In this document: positions 8,412 to 16,949 of the stretch, one piece after another
Numbering within the stretch: position 1 is the stretch's first letter
Layout of the letters: each line of letters begins with the position of its first letter
Assembly (NCBI RefSeq): GCF_003590715.1
Contig: NZ_QQVY01000007.1
Span: 1 to 64,000 of the forward strand
DNA length: 64,000 nucleotides
Direction: 5' to 3'
From: Paracoccus sp. JM45
GTDB taxonomy: Bacteria; Pseudomonadota; Alphaproteobacteria; Rhodobacterales; Rhodobacteraceae
Program-made: the position numbers and the translations under genes
Notes under the pieces: generated by a model
What the model was told of the DNA's origin: nothing
The model's input: only the letters and a program-made list of their open reading frames with translations
The model's database searches: none

Positions 8412-9602
8412 ATGAAGATCAAGGATATCAAGACCTTTGTCGTCGGCAATAAGTCAATCCATCGGGGTGGCCCATATTGGGTCTTTGTCAAGGTCACGAC
8501 AGAATGCGGTATCGTCGGCTATGGCGAAATCTACGGGGTGGCTTTCCACCCCAAGGCGCTGACCGCGATGATTGATGATCTGTTCGAACGGCACTTCATC
8601 GGGGCCGATCCGTTCAAGATCGAACGCCACTTCCGTCTTGTCTATTCCGCGGGGTTCTCTCAGCGTCCCGACCCTACCGTGATGGGTATTTTCAGCGGGA
8701 TCGAGATCGCGCTTTGGGACATCATCGGCAAGGCGCTGGACAAGCCGGTTTACGAATTGCTTGGCGGGCAGGTGCACCAGCGGCTGCGCAGCTATACCTA
8801 TCTGAACGCCGCGCCGGACGCTGTGTCGAACGAAAAGGTCTATAACGATCCCGATGCCGCAGCCGAGCGCGCATTGGAATATATCGCGCAGGGCTTTACC
8901 GCCCTCAAGTTCGATCCCGCGCGCCCTTATACGTCGTTCGACCCGCGGCAACTTTCCATGGAAACGCTGGATTTTGCCGATCGCTATACCGCACGGGTCC
9001 GCGAGGCTGTTGGCACGAAATGCGATATCCTGATCGGCACGCACGGCGAAATGACGCCCTCGGGCGCGATCCGTTTGGCAAGACGGCTGGAGGCGCATGA
9101 TCCGTTATGGTTCGAAGAACCGACGCCGCCGGATAATATTGCCGGCATGGCGCGCGTTGCGGCTGGAACCAAGATCCCCGTCGCCACGGGTGAACGGCTT
9201 ACCACAAAGTATGAGTTTGCCGATCTGCTGCGCAATGATGCCGCGTCGATCCTGCAGATGAATCTGGGTCGCGTCGGTGGTCTGCTGGAGGCGAAAAAAG
9301 TCGCCGCGATGGGCGAGGCGTTCCATGCCCAGATCGCTCCGCATCTGTTCTGCGGCCCGATTGTCGGTGCGGCCAATATCCAGCTGTCGGCGTGCAGCCC
9401 GAACTTTCTGATCATGGAGGGGATCGAGCAATGGGGCGGGTTCCAGGCTGAAATCCTGAAGACCCCGATCCGGTGGGAGGATGGATATGTCATTCCGTCG
9501 ACCGCCCCCGGAATCGGTGTCGAACTTGATGAGGAAGCGGCTGAGGCCAATCCCTATCACGGCGAACGCTTGCAGCTGCGGATGCAGGAAACGCCCGCAT
9601 GA
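8412..9602 (+). CDS. Mandelate racemase/muconate lactonizing enzyme-family protein (enolase superfamily)
   Basis: This 396-residue protein has the capping domain at residues 1-125 and the barrel at 130-390. Family landmarks seen are ALWDIIGKALDKPVYELLGG, the Lys strand GFTALKFDP (Lys166), FEEPTPPDN (Glu235/Glu236), ATGERLTT (Glu261) and IAPHLFCGPI (His311). The strand carrying the first metal ligand reads LIGTHGEMTPSGAIRLARRLE, where galactonate-dehydratase relatives have Asp-Phe-His-Gly, so that Asp seems absent. The reaction is probably abstraction of an alpha-proton from a carboxylate, that is dehydration, racemisation or lactone chemistry. It lies 33 bp after the GMC gene, in the operon. 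Substrate is not predictable; sugar acid dehydratase is one option. Confidence 0.85.
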   Translation: MKIKDIKTFVVGNKSIHRGGPYWVFVKVTTECGIVGYGEIYGVAFHPKALTAMIDDLFERHFIGADPFKIERHFRLVYSAGFSQRPDPTVMGIFSGIEIALWDIIGKALDKPVYELLGGQVHQRLRSYTYLNAAPDAVSNEKVYNDPDAAAERALEYIAQGFTALKFDPARPYTSFDPRQLSMETLDFADRYTARVREAVGTKCDILIGTHGEMTPSGAIRLARRLEAHDPLWFEEPTPPDNIAGMARVAAGTKIPVATGERLTTKYEFADLLRNDAASILQMNLGRVGGLLEAKKVAAMGEAFHAQIAPHLFCGPIVGAANIQLSACSPNFLIMEGIEQWGGFQAEILKTPIRWEDGYVIPSTAPGIGVELDEEAAEANPYHGERLQLRMQETPA

Positions 9603-9625
9603 CAGATACTGAGGGAGAGAGAAGC

Positions 9626-10396
9626 ATGAGAAATCCGTTTTCGCTGGACGGCAAGGTTGCGATCGTGACGGGTGGCAGCAAGGGCATCGGACTTTCCATC
9701 GCCCATCATCTGGCCGCTATGGGCGCGAAAGTGGCGATTGCCAGCCGGAAGATCGAGGCATGCGAAGCGGCGGTCAAGGAAATCACCGCGGCTGGCGGCA
9801 CGGCGATGGCAGTCGAGTGTAATATATCGCGCAGGGAGGAGTGCGAGGCGCTGGTGACGAAAACGCATGACGCGTGGGGGCGGATCGACATCTTTGTTGC
9901 CAATGCGGCGGTGAATCCGGTCTATGGCCCGCTGTCCAGCTTGACGGATGAGGCTTTCAACAAAGTCATGACCTCGAACGTGCATAGCGCGATCTGGTTT
10001 GCCAATGCGGCCATGCCTCATATGGCGGACGCGGGCGGCGGTGCGTTTATCATTGTATCGTCGATCGGCGGGTTGCGCGGTTCGGCGACTTTGGGCGCCT
10101 ATGGTATTTCCAAGACTGCCGATGTGGGCGTGACCCGTTCGCTGGCCGTGGAATGGGGTCCGAAAAAAATCACGGTCAATTGCATCATGCCGGGTCTGGT
10201 CAAGACCGAATTCGCCCGCGCGCTTTGGGAAAATGACACCCTGCGCGACGACCGGATTGCCCGCACGCCCGTCCGGCGTTTGGGCGAACCCGAGGATATC
10301 GGCGGGGTCGCCACATTCCTGGCCGGTCCCGCCGCCCGCTTTATTACCGGAGAGGTGATCGTCGTAGACGGGGGAACAACCATCGTCGGCCCGTAA
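9626..10396 (+). CDS. Short-chain dehydrogenase/reductase (SDR)
   Basis: This 256-residue classical SDR has the cofactor motif TGGSKGIG near residues 14-21 and NAAVNP for strand 4. The catalytic Ser is in IVSSIGG, YGISK is the Tyr-x-x-x-Lys pair, and PGLVKTEF follows. The ending GEVIVVDGGTTI is typical of 3-oxoacyl-ACP-reductase-like members. The start at 9626 follows GAGGGAGAGAGAAG; an upstream in-frame ATG at 9599 overlaps the previous gene and lacks this site. It likely interconverts a hydroxyl and a ketone on the substrate or its CoA ester, using NAD(P). Confidence 0.92.
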   Translation: MRNPFSLDGKVAIVTGGSKGIGLSIAHHLAAMGAKVAIASRKIEACEAAVKEITAAGGTAMAVECNISRREECEALVTKTHDAWGRIDIFVANAAVNPVYGPLSSLTDEAFNKVMTSNVHSAIWFANAAMPHMADAGGGAFIIVSSIGGLRGSATLGAYGISKTADVGVTRSLAVEWGPKKITVNCIMPGLVKTEFARALWENDTLRDDRIARTPVRRLGEPEDIGGVATFLAGPAARFITGEVIVVDGGTTIVGP

Positions 10397-10513
10397 CCGG
10401 CATCCCCTGACCTAACCCCAATATGCTGCAGGATTTTGTCACGGCCGATTCAAGGCTGCGGATGCCTGTTGCCTGAATTCGGCCCGAGTGGCGCAAATAA
10501 CGGAGTGATTACA

Positions 10514-11746
10514 GTGGATTTCGATCTAAGCCCGAAGGTCAAAGACCTATGTGACCGGCTAAACGCTTTCATGGAAGAACATATCTACCCCAATCAGGGT
10601 CTCTATCAGCAGCAGTTGCAAGAGATGGGCTATGGCATCGAACATTGGCAGAATTGGGGCGCGGTTCCGATTATCGAGGAACTGAAACCCAAAGCGCGTG
10701 AGGCCGGATTGTGGAACCTGTTTCTACCTGACAGCGGTTCCGGTGGCGGTCTTAGCAATCTGGAATATGCCAGCCTGTGCGAGATTATGGGCCGTGCCCT
10801 CTGGTCCGCCGAGGTGTTCAACTGTTCCGCGCCCGATACCGGTAATATCGAAACGCTGGAACGCTTTGGCACAGAGGAACAGAAACGGCGCTGGATGGAC
10901 CCGCTGCTTGCGGGTGAGATCCGGTCGTGTTTCGCAATGACCGAACCGGCGGTTGCATCGTCGGATGCGCGCAACATCGGATCGACGATTATCCGTGACG
11001 GTGACGAATACGTCATCAACGGTCGCAAATGGTGGTCCTCGGGGTCGGGCGATTCACGCTGTAAGCTGTTCATCTTTATGGGCAAGACGGATCCGACCGG
11101 TACGGATGCCTATCGCCAGCAGTCGATGATCCTTGTTCCCCGCGATACGCCCGGTATCACCATCAAGCGTATGCTGCCGGTCTTCGGCTTTTCCGATGCC
11201 CCACATGGCCACGGCGAGATTATCTTCGACAACGTCCGCGTTCCGGCCGACAGCATCCTTCTGGGTGAAGGTCGCGGGTTTGAAATTGCCCAAGGCCGTC
11301 TTGGACCGGGACGTATCCACCATTGCATGCGTTTGATCGGCCAGGCCGAAGTCGCGCTGGAAAAAATGTGCCAACGCGCATTGCAACGTGAACCTTTCGG
11401 CAAACCGCTTTCCGATCAGGGCGTCACCAGAGAACGTATCGCACAATCGCGCATCCTGATTGATCAGGCGCGGCTGTTGGTGCTGAACGCTGCCGATAAA
11501 ATGGACAAGGTCGGCAACCGCGAGGCCCGCAAGGAAATCGGAATGATCAAGGTCGCCGCCCCGAATATGGCCTGTCAGGTGATTGACTGGGCAATTCAGG
11601 CGCATGGCGGCGGCGGCGTTTCGAACGATTTCGGCCTTTCCTATGCATATTCCCGCGCACGCGCCATTCGGCTGGCCGATGGCCCCGATGAAGTCCACCG
11701 CGACCAGATCGCGCGGATGGAACTGCGCAAATACAAAACCCAGTAG
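10514..11746 (+). CDS. Acyl-CoA dehydrogenase, ACAD10/ACAD11 type
   Basis: This 410-residue protein closely follows the C-terminal dehydrogenase half of ACAD10/11. It shows [68 protein letters not shown] and [11 protein letters not shown]. The GTG at 10514 is chosen because the protein then begins [11 protein letters not shown], as homologues do, with GGAG 8 nt before it. In levulinate catabolism and in mammals this type acts with an APH-like kinase. The kinase phosphorylates a 4-hydroxyacyl-CoA and the dehydrogenase homologue eliminates phosphate to give an enoyl-CoA. The matching kinase is encoded at the far end of this operon (19070). Plain acyl-CoA dehydrogenation is the alternative. Confidence 0.9.
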   Translation: MDFDLSPKVKDLCDRLNAFMEEHIYPNQGLYQQQLQEMGYGIEHWQNWGAVPIIEELKPKAREAGLWNLFLPDSGSGGGLSNLEYASLCEIMGRALWSAEVFNCSAPDTGNIETLERFGTEEQKRRWMDPLLAGEIRSCFAMTEPAVASSDARNIGSTIIRDGDEYVINGRKWWSSGSGDSRCKLFIFMGKTDPTGTDAYRQQSMILVPRDTPGITIKRMLPVFGFSDAPHGHGEIIFDNVRVPADSILLGEGRGFEIAQGRLGPGRIHHCMRLIGQAEVALEKMCQRALQREPFGKPLSDQGVTRERIAQSRILIDQARLLVLNAADKMDKVGNREARKEIGMIKVAAPNMACQVIDWAIQAHGGGGVSNDFGLSYAYSRARAIRLADGPDEVHRDQIARMELRKYKTQ

Positions 11747-11756
11747 GAGCATCGCT

Positions 11757-12629
11757 ATGTCTGCACCCACCAAAATCGGATTTGTCGGACTTGGCCAGAT
11801 GGGCGAGCCGATGGCATCGTTCATCGCAAAAGGCGATACCCCGCTGGTCTGTTATGACTGTATGCCCGGCCACGCACCTTCGGGTGCTATCGAGGCTGCC
11901 GACCTTTCAGAGGTTGTCGCCCAATCGGATACGATCTTTCTGTCCTTGCCGGATGGAAAGATCGTCAACGCTGTCGCCGCGGAAATTGCGGCAATGGAAG
12001 ATGTCGCCGGCAAGGTGATCATCGACATGTCAACGATCGGCCCTGCAGCTGCCAAAGAGGCGGCAGCCGCACTTGCCGCTGCTGGCATGACATTCATTGA
12101 CGCGCCGGTCAGTGGCGGTCGGCAAGGCGCGTTGAAAGCGGCAATCACCATTATCTGGGCTGGCCCGAAGGCCCAGATGGAACGCCATCGGCATATCATC
12201 GATCTGTTCTGTGCAAATGCCTTTCACGTCGGTGATCAGGCGGGGCAGGGGCAGGCGGTCAAACTGCTGAACAATTTCCTTTCGGCAACCGCGATGGCCG
12301 CCTCGTCCGAGGCCGTCCTGTTCGGCTTGGCACATGGGGTCGAAATGAAAACGATCCTTGATGTCGTGAAAGTCTCGACCGGCAACAATACGGCGATCGA
12401 AGATAAATTTCCCCGCCGTATCCTGACTGGAACCTATGACGCGGGCTTTTTCGCCGAGCTGCTGAACAAGGATGTCCGCCTTTACAACCAGTTCGTCCAA
12501 GAGGCCGGCACGTCGAACCAGATGGGCACACGGGTCGCCGAAATCTGGCAGCAGGTCGAGGACGCGCTGCCCCCGCAATCCGATTTCACTCGCGTCTTCG
12601 AGGTTCTGGAAAAAAGGACCGGATCATGA
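11757..12629 (+). CDS. 3-hydroxyisobutyrate/beta-hydroxyacid dehydrogenase family protein
   Basis: This 290-residue protein has the NAD-binding N-terminus KIGFVGLGQMGEPMA, the substrate-binding DAPVSGGRQGA near residue 118, and the catalytic-Lys block GQAVKLLNNFLSA near residues 165-177. These are the hallmarks of the 3-hydroxyisobutyrate, tartronate semialdehyde and 6-phosphogluconate dehydrogenase superfamily. The start at 11757 follows TAGGAGC, and the C-terminus overlaps the CoA-transferase start by 4 bp. It probably oxidises a beta-hydroxy acid to the semialdehyde, which could feed the aldehyde dehydrogenase encoded at 14259. Exact substrate unknown. Confidence 0.88.
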   Translation: MSAPTKIGFVGLGQMGEPMASFIAKGDTPLVCYDCMPGHAPSGAIEAADLSEVVAQSDTIFLSLPDGKIVNAVAAEIAAMEDVAGKVIIDMSTIGPAAAKEAAAALAAAGMTFIDAPVSGGRQGALKAAITIIWAGPKAQMERHRHIIDLFCANAFHVGDQAGQGQAVKLLNNFLSATAMAASSEAVLFGLAHGVEMKTILDVVKVSTGNNTAIEDKFPRRILTGTYDAGFFAELLNKDVRLYNQFVQEAGTSNQMGTRVAEIWQQVEDALPPQSDFTRVFEVLEKRTGS

Positions 12630-13798
12630 GCTTCGAGAGACCATATGAAGGGCTGAAGGTTGTTGATCTGTCGCAGGGGCTGGCTGGCCCCTATTGCGGG
12701 ATGCTGATGGCCCAGCAGGGTGCGGATGTCATCAAGATCGAGCCTCAGGGCGGGGATTGGGCGCGGCTGATCGGCGGTGTTTATGGTGATCACACCGCCT
12801 ATTCCATCGTGGCGAATATGGGCAAGCGCGCGCTTGCTGTGAACTTGAAGGCGGCCCCCAGCGGCAAGATTGTCGACACTCTGATCGCCGATGCTGACGT
12901 CTTTATCGAAGGCTATCGCCCCGGTGTGGCCGAACGCTTGGGCTATGGTTGGGACCGTTTGCATGCCTTGAATCCGGGTCTGATCTATATTTCGGTGTCC
13001 GGTTTCGGCCAGTGCGGACCAATGCGCGACCGTCCTGCGATGGATCCGATGCTTCAGGCGTTCAGCGGGTTTGTTGCCGAAAACACCGGAACGGATGGCA
13101 CACCGCATCACACCCCCGTCAGCTATTTCGATATGTCGACCGGCCTTTATGCGCAACAAGCCCTTGCCGCCGCGCTTTACGCACGACGCGATGGCGCAGA
13201 AGGTCGCAAGATCGAGGTCAGCCTTCTTGAGGCTGCGGCCAGCATTCAGGCGGTGCGGTTGCTTAGTGGGTTCCGAAGCGGACCACGCCGTGCCTCGACC
13301 GCGCCTTCCGGGACGTTCAAGACCAGTGATGGCCATATCCAGATCAATATCGTCCGGGATCGAGAGTTCGAGACCCTCTGTGAATTGCTGAAACTGGACG
13401 ATCTTTGGCAGAACCTGTCGTATCGCACCATTGCAGGCCGATTGGAACATATCGACGAACTGAACGACCATCTGCGCCGTATCACCATGCGCTGGAAGGC
13501 CGCCGAGCTGTCAGAGCTGCTAAGCAGTGCAGGTTTGCAGAACGAGGTCGTGCAAACATATCGTGATCTTGTGAACCATCCACAAGCCGAGGCGGTGGGT
13601 GTGTTTTCATGGCTGCAACAGGCGGGTGCGAATGATCCCTGGCCGGTGCCGAATATTCCCGGCATGCCCGCGTTCACGCCGGACGACAGGCTGGCCCGAT
13701 CGCCGATGGTTGGCCAGCACACGCGCCAGATCCTTGGCGAACTTGGCTATGCCCCTGACCAAATCGACGCATTTTATGCGCAGGGCGTTGTTGCCTGA
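12626..13798 (+). CDS. Family III CoA-transferase (CaiB/BaiF)
   Basis: This 390-residue protein starts within the previous stop (ATGA overlap). Family marks are LKVVDLSQGLAGPYCGMLMAQQGADVIKIEP, EGYRPGVAERLGYGWD and SVSGFGQCGP. The catalytic Asp169 (YFDMSTG) falls at the same number as in formyl-CoA transferase. It would transfer CoA from a donor such as succinyl- or acetyl-CoA to the pathway acid. This matters because no acyl-CoA synthetase is encoded in the operon, so it is the best candidate for CoA activation before the acyl-CoA dehydrogenase, hydratase and thiolase steps. Confidence 0.9.
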   Translation: MSFERPYEGLKVVDLSQGLAGPYCGMLMAQQGADVIKIEPQGGDWARLIGGVYGDHTAYSIVANMGKRALAVNLKAAPSGKIVDTLIADADVFIEGYRPGVAERLGYGWDRLHALNPGLIYISVSGFGQCGPMRDRPAMDPMLQAFSGFVAENTGTDGTPHHTPVSYFDMSTGLYAQQALAAALYARRDGAEGRKIEVSLLEAAASIQAVRLLSGFRSGPRRASTAPSGTFKTSDGHIQINIVRDREFETLCELLKLDDLWQNLSYRTIAGRLEHIDELNDHLRRITMRWKAAELSELLSSAGLQNEVVQTYRDLVNHPQAEAVGVFSWLQQAGANDPWPVPNIPGMPAFTPDDRLARSPMVGQHTRQILGELGYAPDQIDAFYAQGVVA

Positions 13799-13834
13799 TC
13801 TGCTTTCACGCCCATTATACAAGGAATTATACCG

Positions 13835-14230
13835 ATGGACGATCAACTTTTTGAACTTGGCCTGAAACAGCGCAAGGCGGTTGTCGGTGCGGAATATGTC
13901 GAAAAAAACCTTGCCGCCGCAGATGATTTTTCGCGTCCGTTCCAAGAGGCGATGACCGCATGGTGCTGGGGCTTTGGTTGGGGGGACGACACGATCGACC
14001 ATAAGACACGGTCGATGCTGAATCTTGTGATGCTGGCTGCGCTTGGCAAGATGCATGAATGGGAAATCCACTGTAACGGCGCGATCAACAATGGCGTCAC
14101 CAAAGAGGAAATCCGCTCGATTATCCACATCATCGGTATCTATTGTGGCGTCCCGCAATCGCTGGAGTGTTTCCGCCATGCCCGCAAGGTGCTGGAAGAA
14201 CGCGGGTTGCTGGATGCCCCCGCAAAGTGA
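13835..14230 (+). CDS. Carboxymuconolactone decarboxylase family protein
   Basis: This 131-residue all-helical protein has the PcaC-like block LNLVMLAALGKMHEWEIHCN, NGAINNGVTKEEIRSIIHII and YCGVPQSLECFRHA. There is no AhpD-type CxxC pair, so a thiol peroxidase role is unlikely. True 4-carboxymuconolactone decarboxylases act in protocatechuate degradation, but no other gene of that pathway except a thiolase occurs here. Its chemistry here (decarboxylation, lactone handling) is open. AAGGAA precedes the start. It lies between the CoA-transferase and aldehyde dehydrogenase genes, in the operon. Confidence 0.82.
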   Translation: MDDQLFELGLKQRKAVVGAEYVEKNLAAADDFSRPFQEAMTAWCWGFGWGDDTIDHKTRSMLNLVMLAALGKMHEWEIHCNGAINNGVTKEEIRSIIHIIGIYCGVPQSLECFRHARKVLEERGLLDAPAK

Positions 14231-14258
14231 TCCGGAACCAATGCAGGAGGAGGGCGAC

Positions 14259-15719
14259 GTGACGACACTGGATAAGCATTACATCGACGGGGTTTGGACA
14301 GCGGGGCAGGGTGGCAGCACCTTCCCTATCATGAATCCCGCAACTGAACGACAGATCGGCACGGTCGCCTTGGGCACTTCGGCTGACGTTGATCACGCCG
14401 TAACCGCAGCCGGTCGTGCCTTTGCCAGCTTTTCGCGCACATCGAAGGCGGAACGGCTGGGATATCTGCATGCGCTGCAGCAGGCCCTTGCTGATCGCAC
14501 CGAGGATATGGCGCAGGCAATCAGTCAGGAGATGGGTGCGCCGATTACCCTGTCCCGCAATGCGCAGGCCGGCTGTGGTCCGCGCCATACAGGCGCCTTT
14601 ATCGCGGCATTAGAGGCGTTAGAGGAAGAATATCTTCTACCGAACGGCGATATGATCCGCAAAGAACCAATTGGCGTTTGCGGGCTGATCACACCATGGA
14701 ACTGGCCTATCAACCAGATCGCGCAAAAGGTTCTGCCTGCCTTGGCTGTAGGTGCGACATGCGTGCTTAAACCTTCCGAACATACACCGCTGTCGGCTGC
14801 AATTTTTGCTGAATGTGTGCATGCAGCGGGTTATCCAGCAGGCGTCTTCAATCTGGTCTTTGGCGATGGTGCAGGGGTTGGCAGTGCGATGTCACAGCAC
14901 CCCGATATTGCGATGATGTCTTTTACCGGATCGACCCGCGCGGGCGCTATGGTGTCACGCGACAGCGCCGAAAGCGTCAAACGCGTGGCTTTGGAACTGG
15001 GTGGTAAATCTGCCAATCTGGTCTTTGCCGATTGCGATCTGGACAGCTGCGTGCCGGCATCGGTCCAACGGTGCTTTCTGAACACCGGGCAGGGCTGCAA
15101 TGCCCCCACAAGGATGCTGGTCGAGCGGAGTTGCTACGACGAGGTGCTGCAGTTGGTGGAAACCGCTGCCGGAAAGCAGACCGTGGATGATCCCGCGAAA
15201 GAGGGGCCGCATATCGGTCCCCTGTTCGACAAGATGCAGTTCGACCGTGTTCAGAAAATGATCCAGATTGGACTGGACGAAGGTGCACGCCTTTTGTCGG
15301 GCGGTCTTGGCCGACCCGATGGTGTGACGACCGGCTGGTTCGCCAAACCGACGGTTTTTGCCGATGTCACCAATGATATGCGCATTGCCCGCGAAGAAAT
15401 ATTCGGGCCGGTTCTGTCCATCATTCCCTTCGACACCGAAGAAGATGCCATCCGGATTGCCAATGACAACGACTATGGTCTTGCCGCTTATGTACAGACC
15501 GGCAGCGCGGAACGGGCGCGTCGGGTGACTGCGCAATTGCGCGCGGGCGTCGTGGCCATCAACGGGCAGGGGGCAGCCTCCGGTTCACCTTTCGGCGGCT
15601 ACAAGCAATCGGGCAACGGGCGTGAAGGCGGTACCTTCGGGCTGGAGGAATACCTTGAGGTCAAGGTGATGCCTTCAATTGACGCGATGATCAGCGCGGG
15701 TCGCTTTACTGCGCCATGA
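14259..15719 (+). CDS. NAD(P)-dependent aldehyde dehydrogenase
   Basis: This 486-residue class I/II-like aldehyde dehydrogenase shows the PWNWP cofactor loop, catalytic Glu in ALELGGKSANLVF (near residue 255), catalytic Cys in NTGQGCNAPTRML (near 290), EEIFGPVLSI and the C-terminal PFGGYKQSGNGREGG. The GTG at 14259 is chosen because a strong AGGAGGAGGG lies 6-14 nt upstream; an open frame from 14043 overlaps the previous gene. It oxidises an aldehyde, perhaps the product of the GMC or hydroxyacid dehydrogenase, to the carboxylate that the CoA-transferase can activate. Confidence 0.92.
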   Translation: MTTLDKHYIDGVWTAGQGGSTFPIMNPATERQIGTVALGTSADVDHAVTAAGRAFASFSRTSKAERLGYLHALQQALADRTEDMAQAISQEMGAPITLSRNAQAGCGPRHTGAFIAALEALEEEYLLPNGDMIRKEPIGVCGLITPWNWPINQIAQKVLPALAVGATCVLKPSEHTPLSAAIFAECVHAAGYPAGVFNLVFGDGAGVGSAMSQHPDIAMMSFTGSTRAGAMVSRDSAESVKRVALELGGKSANLVFADCDLDSCVPASVQRCFLNTGQGCNAPTRMLVERSCYDEVLQLVETAAGKQTVDDPAKEGPHIGPLFDKMQFDRVQKMIQIGLDEGARLLSGGLGRPDGVTTGWFAKPTVFADVTNDMRIAREEIFGPVLSIIPFDTEEDAIRIANDNDYGLAAYVQTGSAERARRVTAQLRAGVVAINGQGAASGSPFGGYKQSGNGREGGTFGLEEYLEVKVMPSIDAMISAGRFTAP

Positions 15720-15743
15720 TTGTCGGGGGAAAGGAAGCACAGG

Positions 15744-16934
15744 ATGCTTGATGCCTATATCTATGACGGATTGCGCAGCCCGTTCGGACGGTTCGGCGGC
15801 GCCCTTGCGGATATACGCCCCGATGATCTGATGGCACAGATCATCGGGGCGCTGATGGCGCGTTGCGATTGGTCAGCCACACAGGTTGAGGATGTCGTGC
15901 TGGGCAATGTCTGCCAATCGGGCGAAGACAGCCGCAATGTGGCACGCTTTGCGGCGCTGCTTGCGGGCATCCCCGAAGGGGCCGGCGCACAAACGGTCAA
16001 CCGGTTGTGCGGGTCCAGTATGTCGGCGGCGCTGGATGTGGCAAGGGCCGCGTCCCTAGGCGACGGCGCGCTGTTTGTGGCGGGCGGTGTCGAAAGTATG
16101 AGCCGTGCGCCATTCGTATTGGCCAAATCGGAAAGCGCATGGTCGCGACAGCGCGCAATCCATGACTCGACCGCCGGAAAGCCGTTTCCGAACCCGCGTT
16201 TCCAGACGCAGTTCGGGGACGACAGCATGCCACAAACGGCAGACAATCTTGCGGCCGAATTCAACATCAGCCGCGATGCCTGCGATCGCTATGCCCATGC
16301 CAGCCAGCAGAATTATGAAAGCGCACGCGTGGCCGGATTTTTCGCGGATGAAATAGCGCCTGTATCTGTTAGCGGGCACAAAGGCGCAATTACGGTCGTC
16401 GCGCATGACGAACATCCGCGTCCTGATACCACATTGAAAAAAATGGCCACGTTACGCACGGTTGCAGCGGGTGGGGTTGTTACCGCGGCGAATGCCTCGG
16501 GCATCAATGATGGTGCGGCGGCGTTGATGATTGGTCAGTCCGGGCTTGGGCCCACGCCCCGCGCGCGCATTATTGCTGGCGCGGTCTCGGGCATTGCACC
16601 GCGTGTTATGGGGCTTGGTCCGGCGCTGGCTATTCCCAAGGCGCTTGACCGTGCCGGTCTGGCCTTGTCGCAGATGGACGTAATCGAGATCAATGAAGCC
16701 TTTGCCGCCCAAGTGCTGGCCTGTTGCAACAGCCTTGGGCTGGCAGCAGATGATCCGCGGCTGAACCCCAATGGCGGTGCGATCGCCATGGGACATCCGC
16801 TTGGTGCCTCGGGGGCGCGACTTATCCTGACGGGACTTCGCCAGTTGGAAGCGACAGGGGGCCGATATGCCTGCCTGTCGATGTGCATCGGCTTTGGCCA
16901 GGGGATTGCCATGATCATCGAACGGCTGGATTGA
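15744..16934 (+). CDS. Acyl-CoA thiolase (PcaF/acetyl-CoA acetyltransferase family)
   Basis: This 396-residue thiolase has the nucleophile Cys in NRLCGSSMSAA (near residue 89), a middle INEAFAAQ, the active His in GGAIAMGHPLGASGAR, and the second Cys in CLSMCIGFGQGIAM. The last motif reads CIGFGQG where most thiolases have CxGGGxG, a small deviation next to the acid/base Cys. The N-terminus LRSPFGRFGGALADIRPDDL resembles beta-ketoadipyl-CoA thiolases. ATG 15744 follows GGGGAAAGGAAG; a TTG at 15720 is possible but less likely. It cleaves a 3-ketoacyl-CoA at the end of the pathway to acetyl-CoA plus a shorter CoA ester. Confidence 0.92.
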   Translation: MLDAYIYDGLRSPFGRFGGALADIRPDDLMAQIIGALMARCDWSATQVEDVVLGNVCQSGEDSRNVARFAALLAGIPEGAGAQTVNRLCGSSMSAALDVARAASLGDGALFVAGGVESMSRAPFVLAKSESAWSRQRAIHDSTAGKPFPNPRFQTQFGDDSMPQTADNLAAEFNISRDACDRYAHASQQNYESARVAGFFADEIAPVSVSGHKGAITVVAHDEHPRPDTTLKKMATLRTVAAGGVVTAANASGINDGAAALMIGQSGLGPTPRARIIAGAVSGIAPRVMGLGPALAIPKALDRAGLALSQMDVIEINEAFAAQVLACCNSLGLAADDPRLNPNGGAIAMGHPLGASGARLILTGLRQLEATGGRYACLSMCIGFGQGIAMIIERLD

Positions 16935-16949
16935 ACGGGAGAGAGTGAG

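Noticed and set aside
13835..14230. Protocatechuate pathway gene pcaC
   Set aside because: No other pca gene apart from a generic thiolase is present, so a true carboxymuconolactone decarboxylase role is not supported.
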